17,419 nt of DNA from an uncultured Paracoccaceae bacterium. GTDB taxonomy: Bacteria > Pseudomonadota > Alphaproteobacteria > Rhodobacterales > Rhodobacteraceae. The position numbers and the translations under genes are program-made. The DNA is taken from positions 1-17,419 of the forward strand of contig CALCPC010000608.1 of NCBI GenBank assembly GCA_937900975.1, read 5' to 3'. A model generated the notes under the pieces. It had not been told where the DNA came from. It did not search any database and worked only from the letters and a program-made list of their open reading frames with translations. Of this stretch, positions 8,509-15,349 are shown piece after piece. Every line of letters starts with the position of its first letter. Position 1 is the stretch's first letter.

Positions 8509-9516
8509 ATGGTAAAGCCTCTCAGCCGTGCCCTTGGGGTGCTTTCGACGCTGGGTGTCGCCCCGCCCGCCGGGGCGCAATTCAAGGTCGCGCCGCCCGC
8601 CGGGGCGCAATTCAAGGTCGCCCCGCCCACCGGGGCGCTTTTGCGCCTCGCCACATCCGCCGGGGCGGTCTTGCTTTTCGCCACGCCTGCCATGGCGGAG
8701 GATCTCTCGGTCGAGGCCGAGGACGCGGCGCTTGGGATCGCGGATCGTGTTCTTGAGGCGTTTGCGGACAGCATGCCGTCGACCCGATTTGCGCTGTCGT
8801 CGGATCTGCGCGTCAGGACGGCGGCCATCTGGGGCGAAGAGGGTGCGATTGCGTTCCCGGATCCGGCCCACGACCATGTGCAGCTGGAGCTATCGAAGAC
8901 AGAGACCGACGCGCTCTTTCTTTTGATGCAGGACGCCGGGGGAGCATGGCACCAGACGGCGCTGAAACAGGGGCATCTGATCTATTGCCAATCGGCCCGG
9001 CGCATCTGCCTGATCCTCAATCGCGCGGCCTTTGCAGAAGCTTTGGGGGCGACGTCGGACGATCTGAACGACGCGCTCTTCAATCCAAACCGCGCAGCGG
9101 CGGGGATGGCGCCGGCGCTCGGTCTTCTGGTGCTCACCGCGGGCGCGGCCACCCTTGCGGGCGCTTTTGTCTTTGCGCGCCGCGCCCGGGCGGCGGATTC
9201 GACCCGCGTAGATCCCGACCGGTTTACCATCGGGGATATCGACATCTTCCCTGCCGCGTTGAAGGCGACAAGAGCCGGTGCAGAGGTCGACCTGACGCGC
9301 CGGGACATCGCAATTCTGCGCCATATGTATGACCGGCACGGCGCGGTTGTCAGCAAGGACGAGCTTTATGACGCTGGCTGGGGGCGGGACTATATGCCCA
9401 ACAGCCGCGCCTTGGACCAGCACATCTTGGCGCTGCGCCGCAAGCTGGACCCGGACCAATCCCGGACGGAGGTGATCGAGACCGTGCGCGGTGCCGGGTA
9501 CCGCCTGGCGCCCTAG
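8509..9516 (+). CDS. Membrane-anchored one-component regulator: periplasmic N-terminus, C-terminal OmpR/PhoB-type winged helix
   Basis: A 335-residue protein with unusual topology. Residues 1-63 look like a signal peptide whose C-region is expanded by a 10-residue repeat (VAPPAGAQFK twice, then VAPPTGALLR, LATSAGAVLL, FATPAMA); cleavage after AMA63 is likely. Residues about 64-199 would be periplasmic and contain two cysteines, C160 and C167, which could form a disulfide. One membrane helix follows (about 200-223) with RRAR on the cytoplasmic side. Residues about 236-335 form an OmpR/PhoB-type winged helix (DLTRRDIAIL, VVSKDELYDAGWG, ALDQHILALRRKL, VIETVRGAGYRL). There is no receiver domain and no kinase nearby. 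This reverses the ToxR/CadC order, where the winged helix is N-terminal. It should sense a periplasmic signal and bind DNA directly. Direct repeats 12 bp after its stop are candidate binding sites. Confidence 0.82.
   Translation: MVKPLSRALGVLSTLGVAPPAGAQFKVAPPAGAQFKVAPPTGALLRLATSAGAVLLFATPAMAEDLSVEAEDAALGIADRVLEAFADSMPSTRFALSSDLRVRTAAIWGEEGAIAFPDPAHDHVQLELSKTETDALFLLMQDAGGAWHQTALKQGHLIYCQSARRICLILNRAAFAEALGATSDDLNDALFNPNRAAAGMAPALGLLVLTAGAATLAGAFVFARRARAADSTRVDPDRFTIGDIDIFPAALKATRAGAEVDLTRRDIAILRHMYDRHGAVVSKDELYDAGWGRDYMPNSRALDQHILALRRKLDPDQSRTEVIETVRGAGYRLAP
8557..8706 (+). repeat. Five degenerate 30-bp tandem repeats inside the signal-peptide coding region
   Basis: Units start at 8557, 8587, 8617, 8647 and 8677, exactly 30 bp apart and in frame. 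Units 1 and 2 differ at one base; units 3-5 diverge progressively. Each of the first units contains a short self-complementary core (CGCCCCG/CGGGGCG). The unit encodes a decapeptide ending in an AxA-like signal-peptidase motif, so the array looks like duplications of an ancestral signal-peptide C-region. Because the unit is a multiple of three, copy-number change would alter length without breaking the frame. Confidence 0.85.
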
Positions 9517-9527
9517 AAAACGGCGTT

Positions 9528-9571
9528 TCTTGCATCCCTCTTGCAAAGTTTTTGCAGTGTTTTCGCATCCC
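9528..9571 (+). promoter_or_regulatory. Four 11-bp-period direct repeats, PHO-box-like operator
   Basis: Consecutive 11-bp units read TCTTGCATCCC, TCTTGCAAAGT, TTTTGCAGTGT and TTTCGCATCCC. Seven bases (TYTTGCA) are conserved and four are variable, the same 7+4 geometry as PHO boxes bound head-to-tail by OmpR/PhoB-family winged helices. The array lies between a gene for such a winged-helix protein and the start of the Sel1 gene, 60 bp upstream of its ATG. Binding by the neighbouring regulator is an inference from geometry and position. Confidence 0.6.
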
Positions 9572-9583
9572 GCCTTCGGGTTT
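9569..9583 (+). terminator. Weak hairpin with short T-run between regulator and Sel1 gene
   Basis: CCCG-CCTT-CGGG followed by TTT. The stem is only 4 bp, so it could be an attenuator or a chance structure. It directly abuts the last 11-bp repeat. Confidence 0.25.
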
Positions 9584-9630
9584 GTGCGCAACTGAGGCGG
9601 TCAATCCCATCTGCATTAAGGAAGGCTGCC

Positions 9631-10248
9631 ATGGCTCGCAAAACCATCTCTGCCCGGCCCAGTTCTGCTGGCCCCATCTCTGCCATGATCGTGACGATCC
9701 TCCTGGCGGCCCCCGCCCAGGCCCAAAACTTCAAGGCGTTCGGCGGGCCGTGCCAGTTGCAGCAAGAGGATGCCCACGGGACGCTCAACCCCGAGGAGCT
9801 GTCGATGTGCGGTTTCATCAAAAGGATGCGCACCGACGAGGTTCATCCGCTCATGGGCGCGGTCGGCTATGGCGCGGCGAAGTCCGGCAACCACGAAGCC
9901 GCGCGTGAAATCTTCCGCGACGTGGCCAAGTCCGGCAACGTCATGGCGATGACCTGGATGGCTTGGATGGAAGACAACGGTCTTGCCGGTCCCGAAGACG
10001 CCGCCGCCGCCGCCGAATGGGACCGCCGGTCGATGGAAGGCGGCAGCGCGGTTGGCGCGTTCAACTACGGTTTGGACATTCTGCGCGGGCGCGGGGTTGC
10101 CAAGGATGAGGCGCTTGGCCGCAAGATCATCGAGAGGGCGGCAGAGCTTGGCGATCGCTCTGCCCAGCATCTGATCGACAATGATTTCGACCTCGACAGT
10201 GTCACGCCGGATGCGGATGCCTGGAAATACCAGGAGCGCTTGTTTTAG
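9631..10248 (+). CDS. Secreted Sel1-repeat (TPR-like) protein
   Basis: A 205-residue protein. ATG 9631 is chosen because AAGGAAGG lies a normal distance upstream and a signal peptide follows directly (hydrophobic stretch about 17-28, cleavage after AQA31). The mature protein has two cysteines (C41, C60) that could form a disulfide, then Sel1-like helical repeats from about residue 72 to 185 (for example YGAAKSGNHEAAREIF, YGLDILRGRGVAKDEAL and ERAAELGDRSAQHLI). Sel1 proteins act as scaffolds in envelope or signalling complexes. It follows the membrane regulator gene on the same strand with an array of operator-like repeats between them, so it is probably the regulator's target or partner in the periplasm. 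No catalytic motif is seen. Confidence 0.85.
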   Translation: MARKTISARPSSAGPISAMIVTILLAAPAQAQNFKAFGGPCQLQQEDAHGTLNPEELSMCGFIKRMRTDEVHPLMGAVGYGAAKSGNHEAAREIFRDVAKSGNVMAMTWMAWMEDNGLAGPEDAAAAAEWDRRSMEGGSAVGAFNYGLDILRGRGVAKDEALGRKIIERAAELGDRSAQHLIDNDFDLDSVTPDADAWKYQERLF

Positions 10249-10267
10249 AGCCTGAGCTGCGCGCGCT

Positions 10268-10370
10268 AGGGCAATTTCCGTTCGCGTTGAACCAGAAAAC
10301 GCGGTCAGGATCGACGGGTCGCTGATCTTGAGACCGCGTTTTCTGAGGACATGGGACCGAAAATCGCTTG
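10268..10370. repeat. REP-like palindromic element, copy A
   Basis: Begins GGGCAATTTCCGTTC 20 bp after the Sel1 stop and ends near CCGAAAATCGCTTG, an imperfect inverted match. Inside it is a perfect 14-bp inverted repeat, CAGAAAACGCGGTC (10293-10306) with GACCGCGTTTTCTG (10332-10345), with a 25-nt loop. The loop holds two GATC sites 15 bp apart followed by TTGA. A related element at 13898 shares the outer end, the two GATC sites at the same spacing and GATCTTGA. It may also terminate sel1 transcription. Confidence 0.65.
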
Positions 10371-10843
10371 CAGAGCGCGACCGTGACCTGGACGGGCCTT
10401 TGGGGCGCGCAGGGCCAACTCTTTACACATCTCATCGCGGCTGTGACGGTCTTTGCCTTCGGCCTGCCGATCTTTTTGCGGCTAGGGCTTTGGACCCGGA
10501 TGCTTTTCCGGCGGATACCGGAGGACAGGGACCTCCCCCGGTCCTTCGCCCGCTGCCTCGGCGCGTTTGCGATTGTGAAGGCCAGCATGGTCTTGCGCCG
10601 GTCTCGACGGAACCGGCCTCTCGGGGAGGCGCGAATTTTTCGCGGTGTGTCTCCGCCTTTATGGCGGTGGTGCATGTCTGGGGCTGGCTTTACTGGGGCG
10701 GGCTTGAAAAAACGCAACCGATCACAGAAACGCGCGGCATCGGGCTTTGGGCGGCGTCGCTTGTCGGAACCTTGCGCGTCCTGCCGGGCACCCGAAGCAA
10801 TGCGCGACACGCTTGCAACGCTCAAGATCCCCGATCGCGTTGA
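10368..10843 (+). pseudogene. Probable frameshifted small membrane-protein gene
   Basis: The upstream part reads in one frame from TTG 10368 and has real-protein character: a hydrophobic stretch (LFTHLIAAVTVFAFGLPIFL), then IPEDRDLPRSFARCLGAFAIV to about 10590. After that the frame turns arginine- and serine-rich, while another frame (offset by -1) becomes protein-like from about 10640: SAFMAVVHVWGWLYWGG, then QPITETRGIGLWAASLVGTL, stopping at 10843. Together they would make a roughly 150-residue protein with two or three membrane helices. I read this as one gene broken by an indel between about 10590 and 10640, or as a sequence error. The 5' end lies in the palindromic element and lacks a normal start. 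No function is assigned. Confidence 0.5.
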
Positions 10844-10927
10844 CATCTCTGATTTCAGGCAGCGCTAGGGGATCTTGGTTTTTCGCGCAGGGCCAGGGTC
10901 ACGTTCGCGCCCGCGCTGCCACAGGCG

Positions 10928-11653
10928 CTAAAGGCCAAACCGCTTGCGCAACCGCTGTAACGCCCCGGTGGACCGGTTGGCGGGCTGCTTGGCGGGCCGG
11001 GTCGGCGCCGCGCGCTCTGGATGGTAGCCGAAGCGCTCGAAATCAACCGCATAGCGCTCAGCGATCCAGGCGATGTCCTCGGCGGTCGGCTCTGCGCGCG
11101 GCCGTGTGCCGACGCGGCGATAGGCGCCGCGCTCATTGACCGATGGGATCTGTCGGGGGCCTTCCACCACCCCCGTCACCGCGTCGAGCCATCCAACAAG
11201 CGCATCGATCCCATCCTCAAGGCGAAAGATCTCGGCCGCATCCGGCACGATCTCATCCATCGCCCGGACATGGTTGTCGTGAAGGAACGGGGTCTTGGCC
11301 TGCGCGGCCTCAAGCCCCACCAACCAATCCGAGAACGCCATCGCATCGGGGATGGCGCCCTCAACCTCGGTCTGGAAATGATATGCGCTGACCAGGCGCG
11401 CCACCGGGTGGCGCACGATGGTGAAACTGGCATCGAAAAACCCGTCCGGAAAAAGCCGGAGCAAGGCCGCGCGATCGATATGCTGGGGCGAGGACCGGGT
11501 CCAACGGTCTTGGACCGGCTGCTTTTTATAGCGATTGTCGTAAAAGGCGAGGGGGCCGCAGCGGGCCTTCAGATAATCCGCCACGGCCGAGCCCGCGCAT
11601 TTTGGCACATGCGCATAGTACAGAACGAGACCGTGGGTTTTTAGGATCGGCAT
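10928..11653 (-). CDS. Sulfotransferase (sulfotransfer family 2-like)
   Basis: A 241-residue protein. ATG 11653 is chosen because GGAGGAG lies 9 bp upstream; a longer frame beginning with TTG at 11671 would consume that ribosome binding site. The motif HVPKCAGSA (15-23) is the PAPS 5'-phosphosulfate-binding loop, and IVRHPVARLVSAYHF (79-93) contains the Arg and Ser of the 3'-phosphate-binding motif. These features define PAPS-dependent sulfotransferases acting on carbohydrates. It is the last gene of a - strand group with an acetyltransferase and an SGNH hydrolase, so it probably sulfates a surface or exported polysaccharide. The C-terminus is basic. It converges on the broken membrane-protein gene. 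Confidence 0.85.
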   Translation of the reverse strand: MPILKTHGLVLYYAHVPKCAGSAVADYLKARCGPLAFYDNRYKKQPVQDRWTRSSPQHIDRAALLRLFPDGFFDASFTIVRHPVARLVSAYHFQTEVEGAIPDAMAFSDWLVGLEAAQAKTPFLHDNHVRAMDEIVPDAAEIFRLEDGIDALVGWLDAVTGVVEGPRQIPSVNERGAYRRVGTRPRAEPTAEDIAWIAERYAVDFERFGYHPERAAPTRPAKQPANRSTGALQRLRKRFGL

Positions 11654-11722
11654 CGGGCGCGGCTCCTCCAATCTGGATCGGCGCTAGAAACCACAGCAAA
11701 CGGGCAAGGAAAAGGCGGGCCG

Positions 11723-12481
11723 TCACAATGCGGCACATGCCCGGCCAAGCGATGCCCCAAGAAGGGCCGTCAGCGGCGGCACGATGATCCGGGCCGCGTC
11801 CTCGGGGCGGGGATGCACACCGTCGGGCAGCGTCACCCCATGCCAACGCGGCGCCAGATCGGCCAGGCCGAGCCCCTCGGCGCGCGCAAGCGCGTGAAGC
11901 ATCGCGTTATAGGCCGGCAGCCGGGGGCGCAAAAGCCGCTTGAACCCCGTTGCCGGCGACATCGTCATCAGCACGATCCGCGTCTCGGGCAGGGCCGCGC
12001 GCACCGTATCGACCAGGGCCAGATGCCGCGCCCGGCTGGTGGCAAGCCCCGTGCGCCGGCGCAGATCCGCATCGTTGACCGCGAACTCGATCAGGATCAC
12101 ATCCGGCGCCGCCGCCAGCACCCGGGGCAGCGCGGCCAAGGCCCAAGCCGTGTCCGCCCCCCCCATCGCAATCCGCTCCATGCGAACCGGTGCCCCGCGA
12201 CACCGTTCAAGCGCCGCGGCCAAAGCGTCGGGCCAATCGTAATGCGCGGTCAGACTGGTGCCGAAGGCGACCAGCCTCAAGCGCTCCCCCGCTGCCCGCG
12301 CGGGGGAGACGGGCGTCAAGGCCCGGTCTATCGGGGCGCTTGGAGGCGCCGAGCGCGCGCCCTCGACCCCATAAAGCAAAGCGCCGAGGGCAGCGGCCAA
12401 AAGCCCTAGGGCCCGCGCCCTACGCCATCCCGCTTGCCGCGAACCGATGCTCTGTAAGATCCGCCTCGGCAAAGCGCCCAT
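11723..12481 (-). CDS. SGNH/GDSL hydrolase, membrane-anchored or secreted
   Basis: A 252-residue protein starting at ATG 12481, with AAGG upstream; an in-frame TTG lies at 12490. A basic N-region (RR, RRAR) followed by a hydrophobic stretch at about 24-38 acts as a signal anchor or signal peptide. The four SGNH blocks are present: FGTSLT with nucleophile S76, GGADT (107-111), FAVND with N136, and DGVHP with D220 and H223. The GDS motif is GTS here, as in some family members. The gene overlaps the end of the upstream acetyltransferase gene by 62 bp, so the two are co-translated. It likely removes or transfers acyl groups on an extracytoplasmic glycan. Confidence 0.88.
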   Translation of the reverse strand: MGALPRRILQSIGSRQAGWRRARALGLLAAALGALLYGVEGARSAPPSAPIDRALTPVSPARAAGERLRLVAFGTSLTAHYDWPDALAAALERCRGAPVRMERIAMGGADTAWALAALPRVLAAAPDVILIEFAVNDADLRRRTGLATSRARHLALVDTVRAALPETRIVLMTMSPATGFKRLLRPRLPAYNAMLHALARAEGLGLADLAPRWHGVTLPDGVHPRPEDAARIIVPPLTALLGASLGRACAAL

Positions 12482-12962
12482 AATTTCCAACCTTAACCCC
12501 CTGGCGCAGCACCCGCGCGGGATTTCCAGCGACCACCGAACCCGGCGGGACGGATTTTGTCACCACCGATCCCGCACCCACCACCGAGCCATCGCCGATC
12601 TCGACCCCGGGAAGGATCAGGCTGCGGCCGCCGATAAAGCAGTTCTCGCCCACGCGCGTATGAAGATAGAGCCCCCGGGTGCGGTCATGGCAGAGGATCC
12701 GCGCTTCGAACGCGAGGTAGGAATGCGCCCCAAGATGCACGCCCTTGGGGTAGGTCAGGTCGAATTTCGCGCTCAGCGAGATTTCCGCCGAGGGATGGAT
12801 GTCCATGCCCCAGACCGTCGCCAGATAACGCCGTTTGAGGCTGACAAGCAGACGGCGCAGGCCCAAAAGGCGGTTAAGCCCCATCCGGGGCATTTTGCGC
12901 GGCGATGCCGGGGCGCATAACGGGTCTTCGGAAAACGCTCTGCTGTGCTCGGTGACGGCCAT
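12420..12962 (-). CDS. Hexapeptide-repeat acyltransferase (WcaF/colanic-acid acetyltransferase type)
   Basis: A 180-residue protein from ATG 12962, with AGAGG about 8 bp upstream. After a basic N-terminal helix region (about 25-50), residues about 55-155 show left-handed beta-helix hexapeptide repeats: [42 protein letters not shown] and the closing [10 protein letters not shown]. This is the signature of acetyl-CoA-dependent O-acetyltransferases working on sugars. It is the first gene of a - strand operon with an SGNH hydrolase and a sulfotransferase. The likely job is O-acetylation of the polysaccharide repeat unit in the cytoplasm. Confidence 0.88.
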   Translation of the reverse strand: MAVTEHSRAFSEDPLCAPASPRKMPRMGLNRLLGLRRLLVSLKRRYLATVWGMDIHPSAEISLSAKFDLTYPKGVHLGAHSYLAFEARILCHDRTRGLYLHTRVGENCFIGGRSLILPGVEIGDGSVVGAGSVVTKSVPPGSVVAGNPARVLRQGVKVGNYGRFAEADLTEHRFAASGMA

Positions 12963-13286
12963 GGTCGGACCTCTGCGGCAAACCCAGAGGAAGGCAGCGC
13001 TCGCTCTGGATTAGATTAAAATCCTCCGCAGTATCCCGAGCCATCGGTTAACAAAATCTGAATGTTTGCAAAGCCCGTGGCAGAAAGGCACGCAGGCCCC
13101 GGGTCGGGGGACCGCTGCGCGACGGGCTTTTGACGCATCCGTTTGCGGCCCGCATTTGCAGGTCTTTCCCGACCCAAGCCCCGCCCCCGCGCGCCTGGGC
13201 CAAGCCGATCAGGTTCCGCGACCGGCAAAGATCCCCATCGCGGCCCGCGACCATGGGTTTCAAGGCGATCGGGGCGGTAGGATGTC
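12963..13286. promoter_or_regulatory. Intergenic region between scpB-like gene and the acetyltransferase operon
   Basis: No gene is supported here. The first 110 bp upstream of the acetyltransferase start are less GC-rich and probably carry its - strand promoter: on that strand TTTGCAAACATTC and TTTTGTTAACC are visible around 13048-13074, and GGATT-N7-AATCC lies at 13008-13024. The part from 13130 to 13286 is GC-rich with nothing recognisable. Confidence 0.4.
13070..13130. terminator. Possible terminator: AAAGCCCGT / ACGGGCTTT inverted repeat
   Basis: A 9-bp perfect inverted repeat with a 43-nt intervening GC-rich segment that can itself fold (CCCCGGGTCGGGG). It lies downstream of the scpB-like gene and upstream of the acetyltransferase operon. 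The long loop makes efficient termination uncertain. Confidence 0.35.
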
Positions 13287-13913
13287 TCAACGCTCCCGCG
13301 CTGGATTTTCCGGCTCCGTGGCCAGGCCCGCATCCTCGATCTGCTCGGGATCCGGCAGATCCTGAAGCGATGCCAGATCGAAGGCTGCGAGGAACTGATC
13401 CGTTGTCACATAGGTATAGGGCGCGCCGCGCTGCGGCGCCCGTGGTCCTGTGCCGATCAGCCCGCGGGCCTGCAACCGCCCGATCAGATCGCGGCTGATC
13501 TCACGCCCGAAGATCTCCTTAAGCCCGTCCCGCGTGATCGGCTGATGGTAGGCGATGGCGGCGAGCACGGCGACATCGTATTCGCGCAGGCCGAGGTCCT
13601 GATCGCCGACATCGGCGGCCGCCCGGATCGCCGCGGCATAGGCCGGCCGCGTGCGCAACATCCAGCCGCCGGCCACCTTCGCCACTTCGAAGGAGCGCCC
13701 CGCGAGAGCGGCGGCGAGGTCATCGATCAGCAGATCGACCGACACGTTCCCCACCACCCGCGCGAGGTCTTCGCGCGGCACGGGCGCGGCGGAGGCAAAA
13801 AGCACCGCCTCGATCCGGCGCATCCATGTCTGCCAGCGCAGCGCCGGCGGATGCCCCTCAAGCTCCCGGTCGAGCGCCGCGTCTGCCGCGGCCCTGGAGC
13901 AATTTCCGTTCAC
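13287..13913 (-). CDS. ScpB-like segregation and condensation protein
   Basis: A 208-residue protein made of two winged-helix modules as in ScpB: MRRIEAVLFASAAPVPREDLARVV, then RSFEVAKVAGGWMLRTRPAYA, then LREYDVAVLAAIAYHQPITRDGLKEIFG and LIGRLQARGLI with GAPYTYVTTDQFLAAF. ScpB is the kleisin-associated subunit of the SMC complex. Here it sits with ParB- and DUF1403-like genes and without smc or scpA, so an accessory plasmid-borne form is likely. The only usable start, GTG 13913, falls inside a palindromic repeat and has no clear ribosome binding site. The family-like sequence begins only at about residue 15, so the native 5' end may have been altered by the repeat. Confidence 0.82.
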   Translation of the reverse strand: MNGNCSRAAADAALDRELEGHPPALRWQTWMRRIEAVLFASAAPVPREDLARVVGNVSVDLLIDDLAAALAGRSFEVAKVAGGWMLRTRPAYAAAIRAAADVGDQDLGLREYDVAVLAAIAYHQPITRDGLKEIFGREISRDLIGRLQARGLIGTGPRAPQRGAPYTYVTTDQFLAAFDLASLQDLPDPEQIEDAGLATEPENPARER

Positions 13914-14008
13914 AGGGACCCGGAAATCGCTGTTTCCAGATCAGCAGGCTGCCGATCTTGACCGCATGTGTCGATGTCGTTCGACCCTGTTTGACCGGGA
14001 AATGCCAT
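13898..14008. repeat. REP-like palindromic element, copy B
   Basis: AGCAATTTCCG (13898-13908) and CGGAAATCGCT (13921-13931) form a 10/11 inverted repeat. Two GATC sites 15 bp apart and GATCTTGA (13954-13961) follow, matching copy A at 10268 in order and almost in spacing. The right end is less clear; ACCGGGAAATGCC near 13990 may be the far arm. It occupies the space between the scpB-like and DUF1403-like genes, and the scpB reading frame starts in it. The rest of the gap to 14092 shows no gene. Confidence 0.6.
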
Positions 14009-14092
14009 AGCCCCGTTACCGGCGCGCATCCGACGCCCCGCTGCCCCCTCTGCCAAGGCGCTGGCGTTGCGATCCGACCGGCGGGCCATCGC

Positions 14093-14983
14093 TTAGACCC
14101 CGTAAAGCCGGAACGTGTCGCGCCCGGTCAGTTCGCGCACGGCACCAAGCTCGACCAGCCGGTCGCAGAACCGGCGCGCGGCGCGGGCCGAGCGCAGCGC
14201 CGTCAGCGCGGTTGGCGCCACGGCGTCCTGACTGAGGACCTGCGCCACCGCCTCTTCCGCGCCCTTGGCGCGCAGTTTCGGCGCCACCCCGCGCAGCCGC
14301 TCCGCCCGGCGCGCAAGGTCGCCCGCCTGGCGCGCCGCCTCGACCGCCGCCACCACAATCGCCCGATGACAGGCGCGGCGCAGATCGCCCCCCGATTTCC
14401 GCAGATCCGCCCGCTTGAGACCAAGCGCGAGGAGCGGCAGAACATGGCGCCACCCGAGCGCCTGTGCCAGGGACGCATCTGCAAGCAGCAGCGACGCATT
14501 GTGGTCTCGCGGACGCTCCTCGACCACGGCTTGCAACACGGACGCCGCGCGTGGAAGCGGCGCGCCCTGCCCCGCGTCCAGCCAGGTTGCGATCCGATCC
14601 GGGTCCAGTCCCGGCAGCGCCCGCTGCAGCGTCTTTGATGAGACCGGACGCGCCACCGCCAGCCGCCAGGCGGCATAGACCTCACCGGCCGGGCCGGGGC
14701 TGTCGCCGGGCTGGAGGAACGCCGCGGCGTCGCGCAATTCCGAAGCGCGTTCGCGGCGCCCCTGGTGGGTCACGCAGATCTCTGCGGCACGAAGCGCCAG
14801 TCGCGCCCGCAGCAAGGTCTGGGGCACGCCCCCCTGGCACAGCAACAGATGCAGGTGGCTCAGCGCCGCGCCCGACAAAAATGCTGCGTCTTCAGAGGTT
14901 TCAGGCCGCGCCGAGGTGACCCAGGCCGGCATCCGGGGTAGGCTATCGGCGTCGTCGGGGGGGTCATGCCGGGCGTAGGTCAT
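14093..14983 (-). CDS. DUF1403-like protein of plasmid segregation cluster
   Basis: A 296-residue, Ala/Arg/Leu-rich and mostly alpha-helical protein with no signal peptide or membrane segment. The N-terminal pattern (LPRMPAWVTSARPETSEDAAFLSGAALSHL) and the region RLALRAAEICVTHQGR fit my recollection of DUF1403 proteins, which occur with scpB- and parB-like genes on alphaproteobacterial replicons. The C-terminus (about 255-296: SARAARRFCDRLVELGAVRELTGRDTFRLYGV) resembles a winged-helix segment, possibly a DNA-binding or ScpB-like end. No catalytic motif is visible and the function is unknown. Family assignment is from memory and should be checked against Pfam. Confidence 0.65.
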   Translation of the reverse strand: MTYARHDPPDDADSLPRMPAWVTSARPETSEDAAFLSGAALSHLHLLLCQGGVPQTLLRARLALRAAEICVTHQGRRERASELRDAAAFLQPGDSPGPAGEVYAAWRLAVARPVSSKTLQRALPGLDPDRIATWLDAGQGAPLPRAASVLQAVVEERPRDHNASLLLADASLAQALGWRHVLPLLALGLKRADLRKSGGDLRRACHRAIVVAAVEAARQAGDLARRAERLRGVAPKLRAKGAEEAVAQVLSQDAVAPTALTALRSARAARRFCDRLVELGAVRELTGRDTFRLYGV

Positions 14984-15349
14984 ATCACAAGCCTACCGCG
15001 ACACGGCGCTTTTGTCCACGATACGAGCCCGAACCGCCCCATTCTGTGGCTCTTTATAATGTCCAATAATGTTGCCTTATCGGAAGTGGTCGCGGAAAGC
15101 TCCGAAACATGCATGGCCCCGACAAAAAAGGGCACACATCGCCCGCTTCAGAGCCACCTGAGGTCGAGATTTCGAGCTCACCGCCCTCGGCGGCGGCGAT
15201 CCAGGCTGAGCTTGACGAGAGCGACACGCAAACGGGCAAGGAGATCGCCCTCCCCGTCGATGTGGCGGGATCGGGGGCGCACGACCTTGGTCCTGGCCAT
15301 GGCGGATCACTGAGGCGCCAAGGCTTCGGGCAAAAGGGCCAACGTCGCC
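14984..15349. other. Gap with transposon-scar character, no supportable gene
   Basis: About 370 bp upstream of the DUF1403-like gene. On the - strand a basic 40-codon frame (15178-15300, starting MARTKVVRPR) follows the TniB fragment but matches nothing I recognise. Near 15050-15090 the sequence is AT-richer (TTTATAATGTCCAATAATG). GAGATTTCGAGC at 15166-15177 recurs at 16182-16193. Confidence 0.4.
15166..15177 (+). repeat. 12-bp direct repeat, left copy
   Basis: GAGATTTCGAGC, identical to 16182-16193. The pair brackets the TniB fragment and the GNAT gene, about 1.0 kb apart. Confidence 0.5.

Noticed and set aside
8557..8706. Tandem repeats as a CRISPR array
   Set aside because: Units are contiguous, in frame and have no unique spacers; they encode a repeated signal-peptide segment.
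10249..10370. Hairpin after the Sel1 gene as a simple intrinsic terminator
   Set aside because: The 25-nt loop, lack of a T-run and a related copy at 13898 fit a dispersed repeat better, although it may also stop transcription.
13826..14638. 270-codon open frame on the + strand
   Set aside because: Runs antisense across the 5' end of scpB, the palindromic element and most of the DUF1403-like gene; composition is shadow-like.
15178..15300. 40-codon basic frame on the - strand (starts MARTKVVRPR)
   Set aside because: Could be another transposon remnant, but it has no clear ribosome binding site and no family I recognise, so it was not called as a gene.
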